Shown: positions 7,638 to 14,660 of the stretch, in pieces
Layout of the letters: each line of letters starts with the position of its first letter
Position numbering within the stretch: position 1 is the first letter of the stretch
Assembly (NCBI GenBank): GCA_045542335.1
Contig: JAZQKV010000079.1
Span: 1 to 17,141, forward strand
DNA from: CAKSUT01 sp045542335
GTDB taxonomy: Bacteria; Bacillota; Clostridia; Oscillospirales; CAG-382
DNA: 17,141 bases
Reading direction: 5' to 3'
Position numbers and translations under genes: made by a program
The notes under the pieces: model-generated
Databases searched by the model: none
What the model was told of the DNA's origin: nothing
Seen by the model: the letters and a program-made list of their open reading frames with translations, nothing else

Positions 7638-7768
7638 AGACGGTCGGCGGTTATAGTCTCTTGCTTCATTGCGGTCAATCCGCAGGACAATAATTATCGA
7701 ATAATTCTCCGAAATTACCAAAGCCGAAATGTGCTTTTGCAGTCCGTATCCGTCAGTTACAAAAGACT
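7634..7768 (-). promoter_or_regulatory. ZTP (pfl) riboswitch aptamer upstream of purE
   Basis: Three helices can be drawn. P1 is AGTCTTTTG (7768-7760) with CAAGAGACT (7663-7655), nine pairs including one G-U. P3 is GCC (7648-7646) with GGC (7636-7634). The pseudoknot is GACGG (7754-7750) with CCGTC (7643-7639) in the P3 loop. Known pfl consensus elements are present: AACTGRCGG, CAATGA in the J1/2 3' side (7671-7666), and CCGYCTGGGC. The pseudoknot pair differs from the common GGCGG/CCGCC by a compensated change, which supports the fold. The P2 arm seems enlarged and carries extra small hairpins. Known ZTP riboswitches bind ZTP/ZMP and turn on purine and folate genes, which fits this operon. 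Confidence 0.9.
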
Positions 7769-7786
7769 TTGACAAATAACACAGTT

Positions 7787-7815
7787 ATTCTACCATAATT
7801 TATAAAATTTGTCAA
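7787..7815 (-). promoter_or_regulatory. Sigma-70 promoter of the pur operon
   Basis: TTGACA (7815-7810), a 17-base spacer, and TAGAAT (7792-7787) give a near-consensus housekeeping promoter on the minus strand. Transcription should begin near 7780, giving a leader of roughly 200 bases that contains the complete riboswitch and terminator. Confidence 0.88.
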
Positions 7816-7893
7816 GAGGGAAACAAAACGAATTTGCAAACTTTATTTGCACATTATGTATGAGGTATGCACAATTTAGCAGCTTGTAACACT

Positions 7894-7932
7894 TCTGCCG
7901 CGAGTGCAGACAGTTTGAGCACCCACGGCAGA
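7894..7932 (-). terminator. Hairpin after the surface-protein operon
   Basis: On the minus strand, TCTGCCG (7932-7926) pairs with CGGCAGA (7900-7894), with additional GGTGC/GCAC-type pairing inside. It lies about 30 bases after the stop of the 1231-residue gene and before the pur promoter. The following bases (AGTGTTAC) are not a U-run, so it may stop transcription only weakly or act as a 3' stabiliser. Confidence 0.45.
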
Positions 7933-7961
7933 GCTTATAGCTTTTAGTAATATGATTTTGA

Positions 7962-10900
7962 CTATTTGTCGTGATTTGAGGTTTCAGCAGCTTTATTCGA
8001 CACCTCGGAACAAAGAATCAGCATTTTGCAGATTTCAGCTCTTGAGATGCTTCTTGATGGTGCAAATGTGTTGTCGTTGTTTCCGCACATGATGCCCAAA
8101 GAGCAAAGTGTTTTCACAGCTTCAAGAGAGTATTCCGGAATGTCGGAATTGTCGGCAAAAGAAAGGGTGGCATCTGTCGCTTCAAAGCCGAAAGCTCTGA
8201 AAAGCATGAGTGCGGCGTCGCATCTCTTTATACTTGCATCGGGAGAAAATCTTCCTGCACCAACTCCCTTGATTTTTCCGTTTTCAAAAGCCCATTGAAT
8301 TGCGCTGTGAAAGGCATGTGTAGAGGATACATCAGAAAATGCGGGAACATCGGAGACGTTTTTGGTGTCTGCTTTCAACACGCAAGAAAGAATGCTGACA
8401 ATTTCTCCACGGCTGATAGCTTCATCGGGCATAAAGCTTTGACCGTAAATATCAGGAAGATTTCCGCCGGCATACATTTTTGCTATATATTCATAGTACC
8501 ACGCCTGCTCTGTCACATCCTCAAACGGAAGCTTTATATCTTCACTTTGTTTGTTATCCGAATTCTTATTTTCGGATGTGTCTTCTTCATCATTTTCTTT
8601 GGATTTTTCATCGGATTTTTCTTCATCGGAATTGTCTTTTTCAGAGTCAGCTTTGTCGGCATTTTCCGTCTTTCCGCTTTGACCGATAACAACCGTAATT
8701 GCGCCGCCTCTTCCGCTTGAAGAATTCCACGCATTGTCCCAAAGTTCATTGAAATCATCAGTGAAGAAAAGGGCAATTTTATCGCCGCTTTTCAGAATGT
8801 AATCAAGGATTCCGACTTCAAGTAACTTGTTGTTGACCGTGTACATCCAGCCACTGCCGTCTCCGTTGTCAAATTCGCCAAGCGTTACGCCATCAGGAGT
8901 TGTAACCTCGCTTATATAACCGTCTTCGCCTCCCGACTGAACATATCCCTTGCTTGAAAGAGCTTTTTCAATTGCATCAAATGCGCTTGACCCCTTGGGA
9001 ACTTTTACAGTTGTGCTCTTTATCCAGACAGGGTATTTTCCCTCATGTTCATCACTTCCGTGAATATAGTCACCTCTCACGGCAACTTTAACAGAAATGT
9101 TTTTTGCAGAAGAGGAGTTTGAAGTGACTGAAACCGGAATTTCAACGGAAAGACCGTTGTACGTCACGGTAACTTTTTTGTCGCTTCTTTTAAGCTTACC
9201 ATTGGGAGAAATTTCATATCCTTCGGAAATTTCTGAAATAATGCCGTTAATATCTGTGTATTCAAGAATAAGACCGCTTGAATCAAATTCGTCGCCAACA
9301 TTGTATGTAAGCTTTTCGGGATTCTGCTTAACAGAGAGGCTTTCAACAGGGGTAATTTTGCTGACACCGTCGGGGGTTATAATAATTGCAGGAAAAGTGC
9401 AAAGTTTTGCTTCGTTTTTCACCGCTGTAAAATTCGGATTTTTACCAACTTCTCGTGTGATGCTTCTGTGTCCGTCACCAATTGGGTCGCCCCAACCGCT
9501 GACCGTGATATATCCGCCATCAAGTCGGTATGCTCCATCATCAAAAGCTCCGTCGGGAATTGTGACTTCAATAGTGTTTCCGTTTTGTATGAAATTGTAT
9601 TGTGCAGCATTTCCTTTGATTTCGGTATCAAATTCATCAAAGAAAGAAATTCTGTTGGAGAAGTTGTAAACGCCTGCAAGCTTGGGGACAGGTGCTGAAA
9701 GACCTGAAATCGAAACGGCAACCGTGTCGCCCTCGCAAATTGTATCCTTATTGGAATTTTCGTCTGAATCTTCTTGTACAGCATTGTCAAGCTTTTGAAT
9801 GGTATATTCAATTGGACGCGCTGTTACAACGTGATAGGAAATGGATTCGTCCTTTTCTATTTTTAAAATGTTTCTTCCCTTGGTGAGAGATACAGTCGCA
9901 GTACCGTCGGAAATCGTGACATTTTCGTCTGAAAACTGAAATTCGCCATAATCTGCACCGGTTTCTGTTATAGTTGGAGAAACAACTACTATTTTTGCGT
10001 TCTCATAATCCTCCGGCAGAGTAAAGGAGAATTCTGCCTCACCGTCATCTTTGAGATAATAAACTGAATGGAGCTCGGAATCAACTGTAATAAAACTTTC
10101 TTCAAATCCATCTCCAACGGTAACAACAAAGACCCCTGTGTTTTCCGGATAAATTGCCGAATACAAATGGCCGTTTGCAAAAAAGCTGTCATATGTAACG
10201 GTTACAAAATAAGCTCCATCTTGTTTTGCGGTTATAACTCCGTCTTTTGTAATTTCAATGCCACCTTCATTTCCAAAAACTTCATAGTGAAAATCAGGCT
10301 CAAAGAAATAGTTGCCCGTGATGTTGTCGACCGCTTGCCATGCTCTCATTGCAACAAGAGAGAAGCTTTCGCCTTTCTCCATGGAAAGAACGCCGTCTGC
10401 ACCCACGTTTGTGAGCAGATTTGCCTCATAATAGCCGTCGTTTCTGAAAACTTCTTTTTTATTGCCGCTTAAGTCGTCAGCATTTATTGTAATAATAAGC
10501 TGTTCTTCGCCCTCTTCGATAACCGCTTTAAATTTGCTTGCAACAGTAAGAATGTTGTTGCCGCTCACTCTGTAATTATATGTTGCGCCCTCTGTCAGAA
10601 TAAAGTAGTATTTGCCGTCATTAACAAGTTCAGGAGAAACTTCCAAAAAATCCTTGTAATGAACTTCTTTGTTTTTTTCGTCCTTCGGCTTTGCCCCTAC
10701 AAAAAGCTCTGCATTTTCGGGAACTTCAAAGACTGCGAGAATTTCGCCATCGTCAGGAATCGGAAGCTTGGGTTGGGGAACTTCCGGGGTGACAGGAGTT
10801 TCTTCACGAACAACATCACCTACGGTTATTTCAAGCCATGGCATAATTATGGGTATTGCGGTTTCATCTGTTGTGTCATGAAGTGCACTGACTGTGTAAA

Positions 10901-11657
10901 CACCGTCCTCGGAAAAGGTCAGGGTGACATTGCCGTTCTCGTCAGTAAAGTTGTATGGAACAAGTCCCTCACCGTCATTCATGTCTATGTAAATGATAGC
11001 TTCGCTCATTGGAAGAATTGTGTCTTCGATATTCTGGTTGCAACCATACCAGCCAATGCAATAACCCTCAAGTCCAAGAACAATTTCTTCGTCGATTTCG
11101 GCATGAAGCTCACCTATTCTTTCTCCTTCAGAGGTGAAATAGGTGTAATAATCCATTGCATAATCGTCAAGATAGAAATAAAATTCAACATCGTCGCCGT
11201 CTTCAAGAACAGCTTGAGAAATGGTGTAACCCGTGTAGTAATTTTCGTAATCTGATTCCACAAGAACACCGTCATTTGGCTGACCGCCATTTACGCAGAA
11301 ACCAAATCCTGAGGTTTCAATTCCAAAGATTTTACTTAAATATCCCGATTGAGAAAAATCAAGATAATCTCCAACTGTATCAGGTGTGAATTCGTTCTCT
11401 GTCAACGAATGAACAGCAACGAGAGCATCAAAAGCGGAGAAGTTTCCGTCTGCTTCAAACCCGAAATGATCAGCATAGTTTTTGGGGAGATACACTACCG
11501 TTTTGGGAAGTATAAATTCACCGTTGTTCTGTGCGCTCACGGTTATTGAAATGTGTTCGTCGGGAACATCTGAAGTCTGCTGCCCCGTTGCCGATGCAAA
11601 AAAAGGAACGCTTAACGAAATAATAAGTGCAAGTAAAAGAGAAGTTATTCTTTTCAT
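7962..11657 (-). CDS. Large S-layer-anchored protein with two DUF4430-like domains and three SLH domains
   Basis: Predicted exported cell-wall protein of 1231 residues. It starts with a signal peptide (MKRITSLLLALIISLSVPFF, cleavage probably after ASA at 21-23). Residues about 36-165 look like a DUF4430 domain: FSAFDALVAVHS, then FGFCVNGG and TISQAVLEDGDDVEFYFYLDD. A proline-rich linker follows near 282-302, then a long beta-rich middle without a family I can name. An Ig-like (Big_3-type) domain spans about 767-846, and a clear DUF4430 domain about 853-970 (SSAFDAIEKALSS, GDGSGWMYTVNNKLLEVG, LKSGDKIALFFTDD). An acidic, Ser/Lys-rich linker (about 993-1042) leads to three SLH domains that should bind the secondary cell-wall polymer. 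DUF4430 is the fold of the transcobalamin/intrinsic factor beta domain, and the operon has a B12 riboswitch, so cobalamin or corrinoid binding is the likely role; this is inference. Confidence 0.85.
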   Translation of the reverse strand: MKRITSLLLALIISLSVPFFASATGQQTSDVPDEHISITVSAQNNGEFILPKTVVYLPKNYADHFGFEADGNFSAFDALVAVHSLTENEFTPDTVGDYLDFSQSGYLSKIFGIETSGFGFCVNGGQPNDGVLVESDYENYYTGYTISQAVLEDGDDVEFYFYLDDYAMDYYTYFTSEGERIGELHAEIDEEIVLGLEGYCIGWYGCNQNIEDTILPMSEAIIYIDMNDGEGLVPYNFTDENGNVTLTFSEDGVYTVSALHDTTDETAIPIIMPWLEITVGDVVREETPVTPEVPQPKLPIPDDGEILAVFEVPENAELFVGAKPKDEKNKEVHYKDFLEVSPELVNDGKYYFILTEGATYNYRVSGNNILTVASKFKAVIEEGEEQLIITINADDLSGNKKEVFRNDGYYEANLLTNVGADGVLSMEKGESFSLVAMRAWQAVDNITGNYFFEPDFHYEVFGNEGGIEITKDGVITAKQDGAYFVTVTYDSFFANGHLYSAIYPENTGVFVVTVGDGFEESFITVDSELHSVYYLKDDGEAEFSFTLPEDYENAKIVVVSPTITETGADYGEFQFSDENVTISDGTATVSLTKGRNILKIEKDESISYHVVTARPIEYTIQKLDNAVQEDSDENSNKDTICEGDTVAVSISGLSAPVPKLAGVYNFSNRISFFDEFDTEIKGNAAQYNFIQNGNTIEVTIPDGAFDDGAYRLDGGYITVSGWGDPIGDGHRSITREVGKNPNFTAVKNEAKLCTFPAIIITPDGVSKITPVESLSVKQNPEKLTYNVGDEFDSSGLILEYTDINGIISEISEGYEISPNGKLKRSDKKVTVTYNGLSVEIPVSVTSNSSSAKNISVKVAVRGDYIHGSDEHEGKYPVWIKSTTVKVPKGSSAFDAIEKALSSKGYVQSGGEDGYISEVTTPDGVTLGEFDNGDGSGWMYTVNNKLLEVGILDYILKSGDKIALFFTDDFNELWDNAWNSSSGRGGAITVVIGQSGKTENADKADSEKDNSDEEKSDEKSKENDEEDTSENKNSDNKQSEDIKLPFEDVTEQAWYYEYIAKMYAGGNLPDIYGQSFMPDEAISRGEIVSILSCVLKADTKNVSDVPAFSDVSSTHAFHSAIQWAFENGKIKGVGAGRFSPDASIKRCDAALMLFRAFGFEATDATLSFADNSDIPEYSLEAVKTLCSLGIMCGNNDNTFAPSRSISRAEICKMLILCSEVSNKAAETSNHDK

Positions 11658-11712
11658 GGTTTTAACTGCCTTTCTGTTTTTAAATAATTTTTAACAAATT
11701 TGATTGATTTAA

Positions 11713-12240
11713 TCAATCTTTCTTTGAGGGCGCATCTTTGTACCCGGAAAATCCTGCATTTCCAACATCCTCTCCCATGTTGCAGGTGTACACCCATTCA
11801 ATGATAGCTTTGTCTTGCGGAAAGCTTGATGAGCAACCATAATTCGGGAATTGCCCATTCACCTTGTACATCCATCCCGAAAGCTCTCCGCAATCGAATT
11901 CATACAGATTGCCAATTCCCTCTATATAAGCCGAGCCATACCCCGGCGTGAAAGTTGATTCCATAAGAACACCTGCGTTTTTCATTTCTCTCGAAAGTAT
12001 GTCAAAAACGCTTTCTCCCTCTTTGAAAGTTACGTTCTGAGAGGGGAAGATGATGCCGTCTTTTGGCAAAAGCACCCTTATTTCTTCGGCGAGTCCGCTG
12101 TTTTCTTCAAGCGCATTGCGGCATTCAACCGAAAGAGTTGCAGTTAGCGTTTTGGAATCATCTTTCCCACACGAAACAAGAAAAAGTATAACTGTGAAAA
12201 TGCAAACAAGCGTGATGGGGATTTTGTAATTTCTGTTCAA
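11713..12240 (-). CDS. DUF4430 lipoprotein (transcobalamin beta-domain-like)
   Basis: A 175-residue predicted membrane-anchored lipoprotein. The hydrophobic segment ends in the lipobox LVSC (Cys 24), followed by a short Lys/Asp linker. A DUF4430 domain fills residues about 52-158: KEGESVFDILSREMKNAG, then CGELSGWMYKVNGQ and a final beta segment KAIIEWVYTC. GTG at 12249 would add three residues, but GAGGTG, which pairs well with the anti-Shine-Dalgarno sequence, sits on that GTG and is six bases upstream of TTG at 12240, so I choose TTG. The upstream gene stops only about 20 bases earlier, suggesting coupled translation. Likely role: membrane-side receiver or half of a corrinoid-binding pair with the neighbouring alpha/alpha-barrel protein. 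The ligand is inferred from riboswitch and fold, not shown. Confidence 0.82.
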   Translation of the reverse strand: MNRNYKIPITLVCIFTVILFLVSCGKDDSKTLTATLSVECRNALEENSGLAEEIRVLLPKDGIIFPSQNVTFKEGESVFDILSREMKNAGVLMESTFTPGYGSAYIEGIGNLYEFDCGELSGWMYKVNGQFPNYGCSSSFPQDKAIIEWVYTCNMGEDVGNAGFSGYKDAPSKKD

Positions 12241-12261
12241 TTTTTTCACCTCACTTTATGT

Positions 12262-13755
12262 TTATATCAAAAACCAGAATCCGAAGAACATCGAAGCGAG
12301 TTCTTCGCGTGAAAGGCTTTTTTGCGGATTGAAATTGCGAGTGTCGTTTGTTATGTGGTTTGCCAAGCAAAATGAAACACTTTGCTTTGCCCATGCAGAA
12401 ATTTTGTCGCTGTCGGAAAAGGGGAGAGCACTGTTGCTTGAAGAAGGTGGATAAACCGGAGAAAAATTCTTTGCCGCCCTTGCGAGCATTACGCACGCCT
12501 CTTGCTTTGTAACATAGTCATTCGGGTAAAATGATGTTTGGCTTTTTCCGTTTACAATTCCGCTTTGGTATGCGGCACATACATAGCTATAAAACCAATC
12601 GTTGATTTTAACATCGACAAATGGCGTTTTTTCGTCTGATTCAAGTCCGAGAGCTTTGCATAGCATTGTGCAGAACTGCGCCCGAGTGACGTTTTTTGAC
12701 GGCGCAAAATTTTCTTCCGAAACACCGGTAATTATAGCGTGTTTGTTCAGAAACATTATTTCGTCTTTGTATAAGCTCTCGGAAATATCGGTAAAAGAGC
12801 ACTTGTAGTTTGACATATCATAAAGAGAGCTTTTTCCTTGCAGGTATCTTTCATATGCCGCAAGTGCGCACAAGGCTTGCTCTGTTGCCATAAGGTTGCT
12901 TTTTGCTCCATTGGATTTTGTGTGACAAAAGCTTCTGTCAGTTTTAGAAAAACTCAAAAGATTATCATAAACCGAAACTCCGTTTTTTATAAAGCGAGTG
13001 TCTTTGTTGGGGTCAATTCCGAGAGTGCAAAGTGCAATAGTGACTTGCGCTGAACTTTCCGCGCAAGCTTCTCCATATGAAAAAAATGAGCCATCGCTGC
13101 TTTGCGACTTTGAAAGAAATACAAGAGCATTTTCGATTGATTTTTTCACAGGTGGATATTTTTTGTAAGGTGCAAGTGCTTGCAGAGCCATGGCTGTGAC
13201 ATCTGCATCAGCAGAAGAATTTTTTATATTAAGAGAAAAACCTCCGTTTTCTTTCTGCGCACTCAGTATGGTTCTCAAAAGCTTTTGACGAGAAACGTTT
13301 CCTTTACTTGCGTAATCACCTGAATCAAGAGCAAGAAGGGCGAAAATAGTGCCGTTTAACCCTTGCTTTGCAACAAAAGAGTCGTCCGAAAGTCCATTTG
13401 TCAGATTATATCCTTCAAAATTACAGGGATCTTTGCCAAGAGAGGTCAGCGCAAGAATAAGACGTGAATACTCGGTGGATTTGCTTCTGTGAAGTGAGCC
13501 TGAGGTTTCAATAAGCTTTTGCTTTACAGAAGATAAATATTTGGAAGTGTTGTCTGTGGATAGCTTGCTTCCGCCCCTTGTTAACCCGATAACACTCCAT
13601 TCACCGCCTACATCACCATATGAAGGCGAAACATTGCTTTTAATATATGAAGCTGTGCCTTGAAATGTTTCCTTTGCGCTTGCGGTGAAAACAATTGTTG
13701 TGACGAGTAAAAATGAAAATAAAATGGATATTGTCTTTCCTGAATTGTTTTTCAT
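12262..13755 (-). CDS. Exported alpha/alpha-barrel repeat protein with three SLH domains (transcobalamin/intrinsic factor alpha-domain-like)
   Basis: A 497-residue protein with a signal peptide ending ASA (residues 25-27). Residues about 33-312 are helical repeats of the prenyltransferase/squalene-cyclase alpha6/alpha6-barrel type. Units include YSRLILALTSLGKDP, GTIFALLALDSGDY, QKENGGFSL followed by DVTAMALQALAPYK, SQSSDGSFF followed by AQVTIALCTLGIDP, and ATEQALCALAAYERY. This is also the fold of the N-terminal cobalamin-binding domain of intrinsic factor and transcobalamin. Three SLH domains follow (about 318-497), with VTRAQ, VTKQE and LSREE signatures, for wall anchoring. The open frame extends 42 codons upstream through the riboswitch terminator; ATG at 13755 with AAGGAAGG seven bases upstream and an immediate signal peptide is the real start. 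It is the first gene under the cobalamin riboswitch, so probably made when B12 is scarce. It could bind another ligand; no enzyme active site is seen. Confidence 0.85.
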   Translation of the reverse strand: MKNNSGKTISILFSFLLVTTIVFTASAKETFQGTASYIKSNVSPSYGDVGGEWSVIGLTRGGSKLSTDNTSKYLSSVKQKLIETSGSLHRSKSTEYSRLILALTSLGKDPCNFEGYNLTNGLSDDSFVAKQGLNGTIFALLALDSGDYASKGNVSRQKLLRTILSAQKENGGFSLNIKNSSADADVTAMALQALAPYKKYPPVKKSIENALVFLSKSQSSDGSFFSYGEACAESSAQVTIALCTLGIDPNKDTRFIKNGVSVYDNLLSFSKTDRSFCHTKSNGAKSNLMATEQALCALAAYERYLQGKSSLYDMSNYKCSFTDISESLYKDEIMFLNKHAIITGVSEENFAPSKNVTRAQFCTMLCKALGLESDEKTPFVDVKINDWFYSYVCAAYQSGIVNGKSQTSFYPNDYVTKQEACVMLARAAKNFSPVYPPSSSNSALPFSDSDKISAWAKQSVSFCLANHITNDTRNFNPQKSLSREELASMFFGFWFLI

Positions 13756-13804
13756 TTGTTTTCCTTCCTTTTTGTTCTGCGTGAACCTGTGATTGAAATG
13801 TGGC

Positions 13805-13840
13805 AAAAAAATTACCCTTAACCGAGTTTTCGGATAAGGG
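13805..13840 (-). terminator. Intrinsic terminator of the cobalamin riboswitch
   Basis: CCCTTA and CCGA (13840-13830) pair with TCGG and TAAGGG (13825-13815) around a short loop, interrupted only by a T/T mismatch, and are followed by TAATTTTTTT. It lies 50 bases before the start codon of the first surface-protein gene and after the B12 aptamer. It is the expected off-state of a transcriptional riboswitch. Confidence 0.9.
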
Positions 13841-13872
13841 TTGAAAAATACAAATATATCGGAAAAATAGCA

Positions 13873-13987
13873 TTCGGGCATGATGAATTTACCTTGCTTT
13901 TAATCAAGGTTCAAGAGAAAAATGATCCATAATACGTTTTGCCGCAAACGCCACTCATACCGACACCGCTTTTTCCCATTGCCCGAA
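13873..13987 (-). other. Structured spacer between B12 aptamer and terminator
   Basis: TTCGGGCA (13987-13980) is perfectly complementary to TGCCCGAA (13880-13873), closing about 90 bases. Inside are a hairpin ACCTTG/CAAGGT (13910-13891) and a smaller CGTTT/AAACG hairpin. A 22-codon frame (13979-13911, MGKSGVGMSGVCGKTYYG and four more residues) also lies here, but without a Shine-Dalgarno sequence. The segment may be part of the expression platform (antiterminator), a leader peptide gene, or both. Confidence 0.4.
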
Positions 13988-14000
13988 AAACGCTGTCAAA

Positions 14001-14195
14001 AAAAGCAGGGCAAGTCTCCCGACTTGTGACCTCGGCTTTCCGCGTCTTCTCACAGAGCTTCTCTTTGTGTTATACTCTGCAATGACATAGTGCGAAACGC
14101 CTCAAACGGTCGGATACGGTAATGGCGGTTGCGCCGGATTCTCACCGGACTTCCTTTTTAATCCGGGGCAATTTCTTCCCCGGAACCGTGCTTTT
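14001..14195 (-). promoter_or_regulatory. Cobalamin (adenosylcobalamin-type) riboswitch
   Basis: Closing stem P1 is AAAAGCA (14195-14189) with TGCTTTT (14007-14001), a perfect seven-pair match. The B12 box AAGTCGGGAGACTTGCC (14025-14009) agrees closely with the consensus AGYCMGGAGACCKGCC. The other conserved core, GGAAGTCCGGTGAGAATCCGG (14154-14134), followed by CAACCGCCATTACCGT, matches the GGGAA-CCGGTG-A-TCCGG core of class I cobalamin riboswitches. The downstream terminator implies that cobalamin turns the operon off. Target genes are three surface proteins and not B12 synthesis or a known transporter, so the system is most likely used for uptake or scavenging. Confidence 0.95.
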
Positions 14196-14596
14196 GTTGA
14201 GTTAAAATATAAATTTTGCTGACTGAATATCATGTAAGCCTGCATGACTGTTTTGATAAAAAACAAATGATCACAAGTCATGGCTTAACATGAAAATGTA
14301 AGTGCAAAACAGCCAGCGTTTGTAATATTAACACAAATAATTCCGATTTGCAATAGCGCATAAAGAATGTTTACATTTTTTACGATAATTTGATTGATTT
14401 GTTTTTAACCTGAACGAAATGTACAAGTTGTTGTGCTTATAAAAACTCCTTTTACATTGGAAAATTTGCATCGAATAACTGAAAACTATTTAAAAACAGA
14501 TATCATGAGCTATTTATAAAACATATATAAAATGTTGAAAAAATCTTTTGGTAAGTAATGTTCAAAAAATATTTTCAAATTCAGAGTAATTTTGTG
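14196..14596. other. AT-rich divergent intergenic region
   Basis: No gene is visible between the cobalamin riboswitch (minus strand) and the promoter of the sugar-isomerase gene (plus strand). The stretch is AT-rich. The riboswitch transcript must start here; TATATT (14211-14206) is a candidate -10, but the nearest -35-like hexamer, TTACAT (14237-14232), is 20 bases away, so I do not call a promoter. An imperfect inverted repeat at 14231-14292 is listed separately. The rest (14300-14590) shows nothing I can name. Confidence 0.6.
14231..14292. repeat. Imperfect inverted repeat in the divergent promoter region
   Basis: CATGTAAGCCTGCATGAC (14231-14248) and GTCATGGCTTAACATG (14277-14292) are near reverse complements, differing by a two- or three-base gap and one shifted A, and are separated by 28 bases. 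It lies just upstream of the expected start of the B12 riboswitch transcript. It could be a regulator's operator or a transcribed hairpin; there is no U-run. Confidence 0.5.
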
Positions 14597-14625
14597 TTGA
14601 AATAATTTTCACGGAGTGCTATAAT
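14597..14625 (+). promoter_or_regulatory. Sigma-70 promoter of the isomerase operon
   Basis: TTGAAA (14597-14602), a 17-base spacer and a perfect TATAAT (14620-14625) precede the sugar-isomerase gene. Transcription should start near 14632, leaving a short leader of about 30 bases with no room for a riboswitch. Any control is therefore likely by a DNA-binding regulator. Confidence 0.85.
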
Positions 14626-14660
14626 CAAAATGCAATATTTTGATATTGGAGGAATTTATC

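Noticed and set aside
7599..7768. Purine (guanine/adenine) or PRPP riboswitch as the identity of the purE leader
   Set aside because: The three-way-junction signatures of purine riboswitches and the ykkC-type core are absent, whereas the pfl/ZTP elements and pseudoknot are all present.
13756..13881. 42-residue N-terminal extension of the barrel/SLH protein
   Set aside because: It would be translated across the riboswitch terminator and would bury the signal peptide; the ATG at 13755 has a strong ribosome-binding site.
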